A stretch of 64,000 nt of DNA from Desulfofustis sp. PB-SRB1 (GTDB taxonomy: Bacteria > Desulfobacterota > Desulfobulbia > Desulfobulbales > Desulfocapsaceae): the NCBI GenBank assembly GCA_016722945.1, contig JAEQMT010000038.1:124001-188000 (forward strand), read 5' to 3'. Positions 9,806 to 18,078 of the stretch are shown piece after piece (the stretch's first letter is position 1; each line of letters begins with the position of its first letter). The notes below the pieces were generated by a model. It had not been told where the DNA came from. It worked only from the letters and a program-made list of their open reading frames with translations, and searched no databases. Both the position numbers and the translations under genes were made by a program.

Positions 9806-10312
9806 GTGGTACTGTTTGTTGCCGCATCCGTCAAGGAAATTGCTCGTCTCGGCACCGCCTACCCCTGGAATAAACCATCGTGCTGTCCCCGGTGCGGTGG
9901 ACGGTTGTGGTGGCATGGATTTGTTGTCGCCTGGTTTAGCTGCTTTTCTCATTGTGTCTATCTTCGACGTCTGTTCTGTTCGCAGTGCCGCGCCGTTCAT
10001 CGGTTGAAACCACGGGGATATTGGCCCCGGTATCGCAGTTCCAGTGCTGAGATCCAGCAGGCAATTACCCACCGACAGAGCACAAAACGCTGGCGGCCCG
10101 ATCTGCCGCGTTCGCGCCAACGCCAGTGGTGGCGTCGGCTAGGTCGGATGATTCGGCTGGTCTTCGGGATGTCCGCTCAGCTTACCCACCGGGAAGGATT
10201 CACTCGACTCATTGCACGAAACATCATCCCGGTTACCCAAGCAATACACCATGACAATCGACACATCCATGACCCACCCTACCGTATTGTAGCTCTGCCC
10301 GGCGGCCTCTGA
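9806..10312 (+). CDS. Zinc-ribbon accessory protein of the transposon (DUF6431-like)
   Basis: 168 residues from a GTG (9806) with AAAGGAG seven bases upstream; the frame also extends upstream to 9728 but through the hairpin. Two Cys pairs (CCPRCGGRLWWHGF near residue 28 and FCSQCRAVHRLKPRGYWPRY near 58) form a zinc ribbon; the C-terminal half is basic (KRWRPDLPRSRQRQWWRRLGRM), probably contacting DNA. Proteins of this kind precede the DDE transposase and ATPase in related elements as I remember them; the family name DUF6431 is from memory. A role in target recognition, analogous to TniQ/TnsD zinc-finger proteins, is possible but not shown by sequence. Confidence 0.65.
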   Translation: MVLFVAASVKEIARLGTAYPWNKPSCCPRCGGRLWWHGFVVAWFSCFSHCVYLRRLFCSQCRAVHRLKPRGYWPRYRSSSAEIQQAITHRQSTKRWRPDLPRSRQRQWWRRLGRMIRLVFGMSAQLTHREGFTRLIARNIIPVTQAIHHDNRHIHDPPYRIVALPGGL

Positions 10313-10376
10313 GCATGGTATCGGCAGACAGACTCGGATAACCCGACTCTGATACCCCATACCCAGGAGGACGCCC

Positions 10377-11696
10377 ATGGAAGACGAAGCCTTGCGTACC
10401 GAAGTTGCCCTGTTTCGCTTCGGAGTCATCAGCGAGTTGGTTGCATCACGACTCGAACCCGGTGAGTTGACCGAACTCATCTATCAAAAAAGTGAGCAGC
10501 ACTGGAACATCCCCGGCTCTCATCGCACCCGGGTGTCGGCGGCCACCGTCAGGCGCTGGCTGCGACTCTATGAGCGGGGCGGCCGCGAGCTCAGTGCCTT
10601 GATGCCGGCCAGGCGGTGCGACCGGGGATGCTCTCGCACGGTCGATGATGAGACTCGCGGCGCCCTGATCCGGTTGCGCAAAGAACAACCAGGCTGGCCG
10701 GTCTGGCGGCTGGTGCAAGCACTTGCTGAAAAACAAGTAATCACACCCGGCACGACCCTGAGTCTCTCCACCGCCTATCGCATCCTCACCCAGGAAAAGC
10801 TTGACAGCGCCGCTCTGCACAAGCGAGCCCCGGTGGATCGACGGCGTTACGAGGCCGAATTTCCCAACGATATCTGGCAATCAGATATCATGCACGGCCC
10901 CTTGGTAAAAGGCACCGGCAAGCGGCGCAAAGCATATCTGATCGCCATTCTTGACGATCATTCCCGGCTCATTACCCACGGCGAGTTCTTCTGTTCGGAA
11001 AAACTCGAATCCTGGCTCCAGGTCTTTCGCCAGGCCCTGCTTACCAGAGGACTGCCGCGTAAACTCTACGTGGACAACGGCGCCGCCTTTCGCTCACGCC
11101 ATCTCGAACGAATCTGTGCCTCGCTCGGCATCGCCCTGATCCACAGCCGCCCCTATACCCCACAGGGGCGCGGCAAAATCGAGCGGTTCTTTCGCACCGT
11201 CAGATCCCGGTTTATCTCGCGCCTCGATGACCAACCCGACACCCTTGCTCAGCTCAATGACCGGTTCCAGCACTGGCTGGAAACGGACTATCTGCATCGG
11301 GTTCATTCGGTTACCGCGATGACCCCGTTCAACCGCTTTGCCGCTCATCTTGAAATGATTCGCGAAGCACCCGCTGAGCTTGCTGATCACTTCCGTAAAG
11401 AAGTGCGGCGCCGGGTCAGCAAAGACCGGGTCGTCACCATCGACGGACGACTCTTCGAAGCCCCGGTTCAATTGATCGGTGAACGGGTCACGCTCTTGTT
11501 CAACGATGATCGGCCGGAACGGGTCGAAATCTTCTGTAAGGGGCAGTCGTGTGGTCTGCTCAGGCCGGTTGATCTGGTGGTCAACACCCTGGTGAAACGA
11601 ACCAAAAACGGCGGTGAAGAGATGCTCGCCAAGACCACGACATGCCGGCCGGGACGGCTGCCCTTTGATCCTGGCGCCGACGGAGGTGGATCATGA
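10377..11696 (+). CDS. DDE integrase-type transposase of the three-gene element
   Basis: 439 residues. The N-terminal 130 residues contain two helix-turn-helix regions (TVRRWLRLYERGG; GWPVWRLVQALAEK) and the rve integrase core follows: FPNDIWQSDIMHGP (first Asp), KLYVDNGAAFRSRHLE (second Asp) and YTPQGRGKIERFFRTVR (Glu). The C-terminal region after about 350 is a small beta-barrel-like domain (DRVVTIDGRLFEAPVQLIGERV) as in TniA, TnsB and MuA. It starts after AGGAGG and its stop overlaps the ATPase start by four bases. The combination with an AAA+ ATPase sets it apart from single-gene IS481-like elements. Confidence 0.88.
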   Translation: MEDEALRTEVALFRFGVISELVASRLEPGELTELIYQKSEQHWNIPGSHRTRVSAATVRRWLRLYERGGRELSALMPARRCDRGCSRTVDDETRGALIRLRKEQPGWPVWRLVQALAEKQVITPGTTLSLSTAYRILTQEKLDSAALHKRAPVDRRRYEAEFPNDIWQSDIMHGPLVKGTGKRRKAYLIAILDDHSRLITHGEFFCSEKLESWLQVFRQALLTRGLPRKLYVDNGAAFRSRHLERICASLGIALIHSRPYTPQGRGKIERFFRTVRSRFISRLDDQPDTLAQLNDRFQHWLETDYLHRVHSVTAMTPFNRFAAHLEMIREAPAELADHFRKEVRRRVSKDRVVTIDGRLFEAPVQLIGERVTLLFNDDRPERVEIFCKGQSCGLLRPVDLVVNTLVKRTKNGGEEMLAKTTTCRPGRLPFDPGADGGGS

Positions 11697-12496
11697 GCTA
11701 TCGAAGTTTCTTCGGTCTCAGTGCGGAGCCCTTCAGGGCTGATCTCGCCCTTGAGCAGGTGCTCACCACCCCGGAATTGCTCGGCGTCCAGCAGCGCCTC
11801 GACTATGTCCTGCGCCTGGGCGCCATCATGCTCGTCACCGGCGAAGTCGGCGCCGGCAAATCAACCGCCGTGCGCTACAGCTGTGGAACGCTTCATCACT
11901 CTCGGTACAAGACCCTGTGGGTCACCGCTTCAGCCGGCTCTATTCTCGAACTCTACCGCCAGCTCCTGGCCGAGCTTGACATCGCTACCGCATCGTCCTC
12001 ACGGGCCGTATTGACCCGGCTGATCAGAGCACAGATCGACAGCCTGGTCGCCGGTAAAAAGCAGCAACCCCTGCTGATTATCGATGAGGCCTCACTGCTG
12101 CGCCTCGATGTCTTTGCCGAGCTCCATACCATCACCCAGTTCGAAGCCGACTCCAAACCGTGGCTGCCCATGGTGCTGGCCGGCCAGAATAACCTGGCGG
12201 AAAACCTGCTCTACCGTACCGCCATACCGCTGGCTTCTCGCATTGTTGCCAGAAGTCATCTGCCGGCGGTCACCCGCCAGGCGATGGGTGAGTATCTGGA
12301 CCATCATCTCACCATTGTCGGAATAAAAAACTCACCCTTTACCGAACAGGCGGTAACCGCCATTCATCAGGGCTCCGGCGGGCTCTTTCGCAAAGCCAAC
12401 CATCTTGCCCGCGGCGCCATGATCGCCGCTGCCGCCGAAAAAACACAAGAGGTAACAGCGGAGCATGTTCGGTGTGCCGACTCGGAGCTGCTGTAA
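11693..12496 (+). CDS. ExeA/TniB-like AAA+ ATPase of the transposon
   Basis: 267 residues. The N-terminus SYRSFFGLSAEPFRADL is the ExeA-type entry motif; Walker A is GEVGAGKS (about 51-58), Walker B is LLIIDEAS (about 125-132), and an Asn sensor follows in LAGQNNLAE. The C-terminal SGGLFRKANHLARGAMIAAA helix bundle is typical of TniB/TnsC/ExeA relatives. In Tn7, Mu and Tn5053 such ATPases bind target DNA, confer target immunity and activate the transposase. It overlaps the transposase stop by four bases (ATGA), supporting stoichiometric co-translation. Confidence 0.88.
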   Translation: MSYRSFFGLSAEPFRADLALEQVLTTPELLGVQQRLDYVLRLGAIMLVTGEVGAGKSTAVRYSCGTLHHSRYKTLWVTASAGSILELYRQLLAELDIATASSSRAVLTRLIRAQIDSLVAGKKQQPLLIIDEASLLRLDVFAELHTITQFEADSKPWLPMVLAGQNNLAENLLYRTAIPLASRIVARSHLPAVTRQAMGEYLDHHLTIVGIKNSPFTEQAVTAIHQGSGGLFRKANHLARGAMIAAAAEKTQEVTAEHVRCADSELL

Positions 12497-12524
12497 TTCA
12501 ACCATCAAACACAAGGAGCACATC

Positions 12525-12686
12525 ATGAAACCTGAACAGACCATCCAGTTTCTTGCCGAATTGCTTGAACTGGCTGAAGAACTAAACCGTATCGTCAAAC
12601 AGTATTGCCGACTCGTAACCACTGATCAATCTGGACACGGACACTACGCAGAGAAGAAGGACTCAGAATATGATGCATTGTTCTGA
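12525..12686 (+). CDS. Small coiled-coil protein at the end of the transposon operon
   Basis: 53 residues from ATG 12525 with AAGGAG eight bases upstream. The N-terminal 30 residues (EQTIQFLAELLELAEELNRIVKQY) form a strongly amphipathic Leu-rich helix; the rest is polar. It is 28 bases downstream of the ATPase gene and inside the element, so it is likely part of the operon. No family recognised. It might be a regulator or a partner of the ATPase, but nothing in the sequence decides that. Confidence 0.55.
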   Translation: MKPEQTIQFLAELLELAEELNRIVKQYCRLVTTDQSGHGHYAEKKDSEYDALF

Positions 12687-12718
12687 GTAAATCTGTACTC
12701 TAGTCGTGCCGAGATGCT

Positions 12719-12755
12719 CCCCCCGGGCGGCGCTACGCGACGCACGCCCGGGGGG
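12719..12755. terminator. GC-rich hairpin after the transposon operon
   Basis: CCCCCCGGGCG pairs with CGCCCGGGGGG across a 15-base loop that itself contains a small palindrome. It stands 33 bases after the last gene and mirrors the hairpin at 9733-9766 at the other end. No U-tract follows, so it may be a transcript stabiliser or barrier rather than a classic intrinsic terminator. Confidence 0.5.
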
Positions 12756-14474
12756 GACGCCTGCAAAATATTCTGATATCACTGGTAAGATATTCAGACA
12801 AATGCTGTGCATTTAATGTGAGAATCAACACCGTCTTGAACTGGTACGACTGTGTCGATCTATCGCCAGGGTCTGTGGGTTGCATATCTCTGATCCATTG
12901 GCTGAAGACGTGTTGCTACCAGAGGGAGAAGCAATAGGTATACCGCCTGATCTGAAGATCAAGCAAACGTTTGCTCTGGGGTGCCCGTTGGTCATTGAGA
13001 CCCTATGGGAACGGCTCGGTTTGAAAAAGACGCTCAATAGTATTGAACAGGCAACCGGTAGTCAAGTTCCTTACGAACGAGCAATTCTGGCCATGGTCAC
13101 TAACCGATTATGTGACCCCGAATCCAAACTCGGGGTATGGGACCGCTGGCTGTCCACCGTCTACCTGCCTTCTTGTGCAAGCCTCAGGCTCAGGCATATG
13201 TATGAAGCGATGGACCTGCTTCACGCCAATATCGATACCATTGAACAAACCGTGTTTTTCAACACGGCCAACCTTTTCAACCTGGAGGTCGATCTGATCT
13301 TTTACGATACGACGACCGCTTCTTTCCAGGTCGATGCTGAAGACCATTCTGAAGCCGACCCCAACGCCACATTACGTAAATTTGGCCGTTGTAAAGAAGG
13401 CGGTTGGGCACCGCAGGTCGTCGTTGCTCTGGCGGTGACCCGCGATGGTATCCCGGTGCGTAGTTGGGTGTTGCCGGGTAATACCGCCGATGTCACAACG
13501 GTAGAAAAAGTTCGCGCCGATCTCAGAGGCTGGAACTTGGGTCGGGCAATGTTTGTCGCCGATGCGGGGATGAACTCCGAAGATAACCGCGTTGAACTGG
13601 CCAAAGCTTGTGGGAAATATCTTCTGGCCTGTCGTATGGCCAGTATCTCTGAAATCAATTTGAAGGTTCTCAGTAAACGTGGCCGCTACACCAAATTTAA
13701 GGATAACCTCTATGCCAAGGAGATCATCGTCGGCGATGGTGAGAGGCGGAGGCGTTACATCCTCTGTTATAACCCCAAACAAGCGCAAAGGCAGCGGAGC
13801 CACAGACAGCTAATAATCGAGCTGCTTGAAGCTGAGTTGGCCACGCACAAGGATCACTCAGCAACTGCCCAGTGGGCTATTGAATTGTTGGCATCACGCC
13901 GTTTCAAGAAATATCTGCGAACCACCAAAGGTGGCCTCATTCGTATTGACCGGGCTGCCGTTGGTAAGGCGGCAAAGTATGATGGAAAATGGGTAATTGA
14001 AACCAACGACGATACCATTAGTCTCGAGGATGCGGCGTGCGGTTACAAGAGTCTGATGGTGATCGAGCGTTGTTTCCGCTCGTTGAAACGTACCCAGATA
14101 AAGATGGTGCCGATGTACCACTGGGCCTCCCGAAGGATTGTGAGTCATGTCAAAATTTGCGTACTGGCCTTGCTTATCGAACGGATCGCTGAAATGACCT
14201 GCGGCATGTCGTGGCACCATATCCAGCGAAATTTGGAGACACTGCAGATCACAGAATTTTTTGATTTAAAGTATCGTGTGCTTATGCGCAACGAAGTGAC
14301 AACAGAGGCAAGAAACATATTAAAATCATTAAAGATAAAGGTACCAAAGCAGCTCATACACGCGGAAAAAACAGCTTGAATTTGTAGACACACGCCGAAT
14401 CTTGCTATGCATCGCATAACCACCAACAGCAATGGTTTGCGGTGATTCATGTACTTACAGACCGCAAACCCAAG

Positions 14475-15481
14475 TCTTTGGCTGCGCCCATTTTCACGAT
14501 CATGCAGCACAGATAAATCAGAGCTCGTATCCATGGTCACAGTGCATTGTGGCAATCGGGTTGTTGAAACAAATACACTCACGATGGGCCTGGTTGCCCC
14601 TTGATTTTCGATTTTACCTGAAGCGAAAAGATATCGAGTTACGGTCGGCACCGGTCACGCGACCGGGCAAAGCGGTTCGTTTTGCAAGCAAGATGTCACA
14701 GGCAGCCGCGATGATCGCAGCTATTCGAGATCATTTTCAGCAACCGGTGGTGGTGGTGACGGATAGCTGGTTTGGCAACAATGGTCTGTGGTCCAGGATA
14801 GATGGTGGGGGCAACGGGGGTATCCATCTGCTTTCTCGGATGCGTTCAAATAATACGCTGTATGATTTTCCCCCTGCACCACCAGTACGGCGCAGGGCTG
14901 GTCGGCCACGAAAATATGGCACCTGTTTCGGTTCCGTGGGTGATTGTGCAGCCAGGTGGAAGGACAAAGCTCGAACCTATGGTGTTTTCCTGTATGGCAA
15001 GAACAGAGAGGTGCAGGCGTACTCCCAGGCCGTTATGGTAAAAACGATGAAGTGCCCGGTGCGAGTTGTGTGGGTGTATCGAAAGACTCGATATGTTGCT
15101 TTGATGACCACCGATATGACGCTTTCTGTTGAGCAGATTATTGAGTATTACGGGGCACGCTGGAAGATTGAAGCAGGATTCAAGGAGATCAAGCAGGAGA
15201 TCGGCAGTTCTCAATCTCAAGTGCGAAATGCTGATTCAGTAATTAATCATCTCAACTTCTGTATGATGGCCACAACCTTGACATGGATCTATGCCGACCG
15301 GTTGGCAAACGTCCCGGATCGCAGGCATAAAATTAGAGGGCGAGCCGGATTTGCATTCTCGGATGTGCGCAGGATAATTGCGGAAGCGGCATTGAGCCCG
15401 GATTTTCATAGAGTTTGCCCGGCGCCAGCGAAAACACCACAAAAATCTTTCGTCAAAACCCTGCTGCGCATGGTGGCGTAG
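14475..15481 (+). pseudogene. Truncated IS4/IS701-like transposase
   Basis: The frame entering from the IS1634-type element at 14475 reads VFGCAHFHDHAAQINQSSYPWSQ, equivalent to about residue 110 of the transposase at 7608-8942, and continues intact to the TAG at 15481. The second Asp (VVVTDSWFGNNGL) and the Glu region (EYYGARWKIEAGFKEIKQEIG) are present, but the N-terminal third with the first catalytic Asp is gone. The missing part is not found on the far side of the IS (before 9284), so sequence was lost. It is related but clearly divergent from the 7608-8942 protein, so it belongs to a different IS of the same family. Confidence 0.85.
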
Positions 15482-15862
15482 GATGATAAGTTGTCAATTT
15501 CTAGGAAACTTCAGCAAAGAAAGGGTCGGATATTTTATCAACAAGCCGTGAGATGAGGCCGAGTTGCGGCGAGTCATAAAGAGCGCGGTAGACGAATACA
15601 GAATACGGCTTTGGTCCAAAGAGGCACCTGATTCATTTTATTAGAAAGTGCTCGAGCTTGTTGAAACCAATCAGTCTTTGGAGATGAGAAATCAACGGTT
15701 GCCGGCGCGGATAAACCTTTCCGAACAGATGACCTCTTTGGCCAATAAGGTGTTGTACCTCACGCTGATGAAATGAAATCCTATGTATTGTTCAATAAAC
15801 TGGCAGGCGCTGCTGGAACAGTGCAGCAAGGATACATGAGTATTGTTGACCTGCACGTATGA
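15482..15862. other. Degraded coding debris
   Basis: GGAAACTTCAG near 15511 marks the likely right end of the truncated IS. From about 15585 to 15777 the plus strand reads VDEYRIRLWSKEAPDSFY, a stop, then KVLELVETNQSLEMRNQRLPARINLSEQMTSLANKVLYLTLMK, which looks like an old coding sequence with an internal stop; no family recognised. Confidence 0.3.
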
Positions 15863-16120
15863 TTGGCCTTTGAAGGGACCAGCGTCGAACTCCCGCGTAA
15901 CTTCGGCTTCGAGGTATATTACGGCGACGCCACCCGGCTGGACCTGCTGGAATCAGCCGGCGCCGCCGAGGCCACACTGATCATTATCTGCCTGGGCGAG
16001 CATGAAGCTGCCCGGGAACTCGTCACCCTGGCGCGCAAGCACTATCCCCATCTCAAGATCGCGGTGGCCGCCTCCGACGAAGGGTTCAACAGCCGGGCAC
16101 TGTTCGGCCAGCCGTTTTAA
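15863..16120 (+). pseudogene. Fragment of a TrkA-N/RCK domain from a KefB/KefC-type K+ efflux protein
   Basis: The 85-residue frame contains FEVYYGDATRLDLLESAGAAEATLIIICL..ARELVTLARKHYPHLKI, the part of the NAD-binding RCK_N domain found in KefB/KefC after the membrane region. No membrane segment precedes it and the frame ends shortly after, so only a small portion of what is normally a 600-residue protein remains. It is a remnant rather than a functional gene; the conserved glycine motif of the nucleotide fold (GxGxxG) is missing upstream. Confidence 0.65.
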
Positions 16121-16266
16121 AAAAGACCAACCTCTTACCACCGGACAGCTTACGTGCTTCAACACCGGACAGTTTGTTTGTTCCCTACAGTACGACTGAA
16201 GTGATTTGACAAGGCTCAATATGTTGGTTTATATAGCTATACTAATCAACATAGATGTGTTGTGAT

Positions 16267-16500
16267 ATGAGAACTATACAAATGACCCTTGATGAAGATC
16301 TTGTGCAAGCGGTTGATCGCGTTTCCAAGAAACTTCGAATAAGTCGCTCTGCTTTCACCAGAAAGGCTCTTCGTGAAGCACTTGCCCGCCATCACATAGA
16401 ACAGCTTGAGCGTGAACACCGCCAAGGCTATGAACGGAGCCCTGTTGGTGCCGCTGAATTTTCAGTTTGGGAATCTGAGCAGGTTTGGGAAGACGAATGA
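16267..16500 (+). CDS. Ribbon-helix-helix (CopG/MazE-type) antitoxin
   Basis: 77 residues from ATG 16267. MRTIQMTLDEDLVQAVDRVSKKLRISRSAFTRKALREAL is a complete ribbon-helix-helix DNA-binding domain (beta strand then two helices), and the acidic C-terminus (GAAEFSVWESEQVWEDE) is a toxin-binding tail. Its stop overlaps the start of a MazF-like toxin frame by two bases (ATGA), so this was a two-gene TA operon. The toxin is broken, so the antitoxin now stands alone, unless it regulates other loci. A palindromic promoter region may lie just upstream (TATAGCTATACTA near 16236), a plausible operator for self-repression. Confidence 0.8.
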   Translation: MRTIQMTLDEDLVQAVDRVSKKLRISRSAFTRKALREALARHHIEQLEREHRQGYERSPVGAAEFSVWESEQVWEDE

Positions 16501-16807
16501 AACGCGGCGAAATCCGTTGGTAAAAATTCGCAAGACCCGACAAAAAGAGACCGGTACTCATTCTAACACGTGATTCTGTATTGGAATATCTTGGTGAAGT
16601 AACCGTTGCCCCCATTACAAGTAGGATTCGCAGCATACATCGGAGGTATCCCTATCGAAAAACGACGGTATGCCCAGAGACTGCGCAATTAATTGTGACC
16701 ACTTGCAGACGGTTTCTAAGGGAAAAATGGGTGCCCTGATCACCTCCCTACCTCCGGCAAAGATGCACAAGGTCGGGTGGGCAATCCGGTTTGCCCTCGA
16801 AATATGA
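16497..16807 (+). pseudogene. MazF-like endoribonuclease toxin, inactivated twice
   Basis: Translation from the ATG at 16497 gives MKRGEIRW, then a TAA in place of a conserved Tyr, then KFARPDKKRPVLILTRDSVLEYLGEVTVAPIT, the PemK/MazF core. At about 16633-16640 the frame shifts and continues as SEVSLSKNDGMPRDCAINCD..LQTVSKGKMGALITSLPP to a TGA at 16805-16807. The family residues (R in KKRPVLIL, DCAINCDHLQTV) are all recognisable, so decay is recent. Both a nonsense codon and a frameshift have to be repaired to restore the toxin. Confidence 0.85.
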
Positions 16808-16950
16808 GACAGAACAAGCCTGAACGGGAAATGACGAAAGGTAAACCAGCCCTCCCCACAACACCCGGCGTGCGGGTCCGCACAGGGCGTTTCAATAAGG
16901 TTACCGGGCCTCAGCCGGGTAGTTTAAGGTAGACGGTTTCATCGATCGAC
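16808..16950. other. Spacer between the TA remnant and the racemase-fold operon end
   Basis: No gene. It includes a short GC-rich segment (CCCGGCGTGCGGGTCCGCAC near 16864) that resembles sequence often found beside group II intron reverse transcriptases; it is too short for a call. CCCGGCTGAGGCCCGG (near 16903-16918 on the minus strand) could form the operon terminator. Confidence 0.3.
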
Positions 16951-18054
16951 TCACCTACAGCATCCGCGCAGGTCTATGGGCCAGGTGCCGACCACTTCAT
17001 CGCCGCGGACCAGATTAAATTCATCAAAGAGGTTGACCGTCGGATCGCAATGCGACACGACGATTTCAAGAACTGAGTTGAGCGGCGGCACCGCTGAGCC
17101 GTTTTGAGCGGAAACCTTGCCGTACTCATCACCGAACCAGTCGTATACCAGATCAAAACCGGACGGGCCGACAACCTTGGGAACGGCGCCGTGTTGATAG
17201 AGGGCTTTCAAGCCCGCATCCACCGTCACAAATCCAGTCTGGTTGGCACTGACGACGCTGGTCAACAGCTTCAGGGCCGGGGCAAACTCCTCAAATCCCG
17301 GTGCGTCTGGTGCCGATTGGACGTGCAGGTATTCGGCATCCATCAGAACGTAGGAGCCTGTCTGCAATTCGGTAATCTCTTCGATATCGGTGTCGATGTT
17401 GAAGGTACCGGTACCTGATGCACTGAAAATCGTGCAGCCCGGCACCCGTTTGCGTACCCGTGTGAAGACGTCTACCGCCCCCTGAAGGGATGCCCGTGAG
17501 GCCTGTTTTCGTTCATCAAACGAGACAATATGTTGCACCTGGCCGGCGTAGGCCTGAATGCCTCGAAGGCGCAGGGATGTGCACCGATCGATATAATCAG
17601 CCAGTTCATAGGCGTGCTCACAACGAACACCGGTGCGCCCCAGCCCCACGTCAATATCGAGCAGGACATCCATGGCAGTGTTCCGGGCGGCAAGCAAAGT
17701 ATCGAGCCGATCGATGGAGACTCGGTGATCGACAGTCGCCATCAGCGAAGGTGATTTTTCCACCAGCTCGGCGAGAAGCTCCATTTTGCCGTGGCCCGCC
17801 ACCGGGCCGGTAATCAGGATATTGTCCAGGTCATTATCGATCAGCGACTGGGCTTCAGAGAGTTTTGCCACACAGAGACCAACCGCTCCCGCCTCGCGCT
17901 GGACTCTGGCCAGCGCCGAGCATTTGTGGGATTTGACGTGGGGGCGGAGCTGCTTGCCGGCGCCCATTACCGAAGCCTGCATTTTATTGATATTGCGCAT
18001 CAAAATGTCTAGATCAAGGACAAGGCATGGGGTTTGAAGTTCGGTTATTTTCAT
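16951..18054 (-). CDS. PLP-dependent D-threonine aldolase / D-serine dehydratase-like enzyme
   Basis: 367 residues of the DSD1/D-threonine aldolase family, an alanine-racemase-like TIM barrel plus a C-terminal metal-binding domain. The PLP lysine lies in LRPHVKSHK (about residue 43); GLGRTGV and SASGTGTF correspond to phosphate-binding loops; VVSHCDPTVNLFDEF near the C-terminus supplies the His-Cys zinc or manganese site. The enzyme should split or dehydrate a D-beta-hydroxy amino acid. It is the last gene downstream of a DctPQM transporter, 24 bases after dctM, so the transporter probably imports its substrate (for example a D-hydroxyamino acid). The specific substrate cannot be read from sequence. 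Confidence 0.85.
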   Translation of the reverse strand: MKITELQTPCLVLDLDILMRNINKMQASVMGAGKQLRPHVKSHKCSALARVQREAGAVGLCVAKLSEAQSLIDNDLDNILITGPVAGHGKMELLAELVEKSPSLMATVDHRVSIDRLDTLLAARNTAMDVLLDIDVGLGRTGVRCEHAYELADYIDRCTSLRLRGIQAYAGQVQHIVSFDERKQASRASLQGAVDVFTRVRKRVPGCTIFSASGTGTFNIDTDIEEITELQTGSYVLMDAEYLHVQSAPDAPGFEEFAPALKLLTSVVSANQTGFVTVDAGLKALYQHGAVPKVVGPSGFDLVYDWFGDEYGKVSAQNGSAVPPLNSVLEIVVSHCDPTVNLFDEFNLVRGDEVVGTWPIDLRGCCR

Positions 18055-18078
18055 GTGGATTTATGTGCCTGATTGACA

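Larger units (their letters stand above)
9607..12829 (+). mobile_element. Transposon with zinc-ribbon protein, DDE transposase and ExeA/TniB-like ATPase
   Basis: About 3.22 kb inserted in the IS1634-type transposase; host sequence resumes at 12831 with an apparent 2-bp duplication AC (9605-9606 and 12830-12831). Ends are TGTTGAATC (9609) and, inverted, TGTTGATTC (12830 inward). Just inside lie related subterminal repeats: TTTGTCAGAATCTGTTAGCAG near 9647 and, inverted from the right end near 12800, TTTGTCTGAATATCTTACCAG. CAGATTATCT also occurs twice on the left (around 9620 and 9683). Such repeated sites are typical of TnsB/TniA/MuA-type transposases. GC-rich hairpins sit inside both ends. It carries four plus-strand genes closely spaced. 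Confidence 0.75.
9463..14379 (+). pseudogene. IS1634-family transposase gene split by the inner transposon
   Basis: The first 48 codons (9463-9606, starting MYLRTTKRTNKDGSVVEYFQ) and the rest (from 12831 to the TGA at 14379) correspond to the intact 563-residue transposase at 52684-54375. They are separated by 3,224 bases of the inner transposon. The downstream frame is open from 12880 and includes LIFYDTTTASFQ and MFVADAGMNSEDN, so the catalytic Asp residues are preserved, but the natural start is lost. An alternative start inside 12832-12900 would drop the N-terminal domain. Transposition of this copy would need the protein supplied by copy 2. Confidence 0.88.
9284..14474 (+). mobile_element. 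IS1634-type element copy 1, interrupted by a 3.2-kb transposon
   Basis: Both ends carry the inverted repeat CTTGGGTTTGCGGTC (9284-9298 and, inverted, 14460-14474). Sequence outside the inner insertion (9284-9606 and 12831-14474) matches the intact copy at 52505-54470 almost base for base; the only protein-level difference I found is Thr versus Ala in GxMVTNRL/MVANRL. Unlike copy 2, no direct repeat flanks it: left flank is TTAAT and right flank is TCTTT. The right end abuts the middle of another transposase. This indicates that a deletion or recombination followed insertion. Confidence 0.85.

Noticed and set aside
13302-13803. Minus-strand ORFs inside the IS1634-type transposases (also at 53298-53799)
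   Set aside because: Appear identically in both IS copies only because the DNA is identical; antisense to transposase with no domain.
16808-16950. Possible group II intron remnant (CCCGGCGTGCGGGTCCGCAC)
   Set aside because: Only about 40 bases look similar and neither a reverse transcriptase nor domain V structure is visible.
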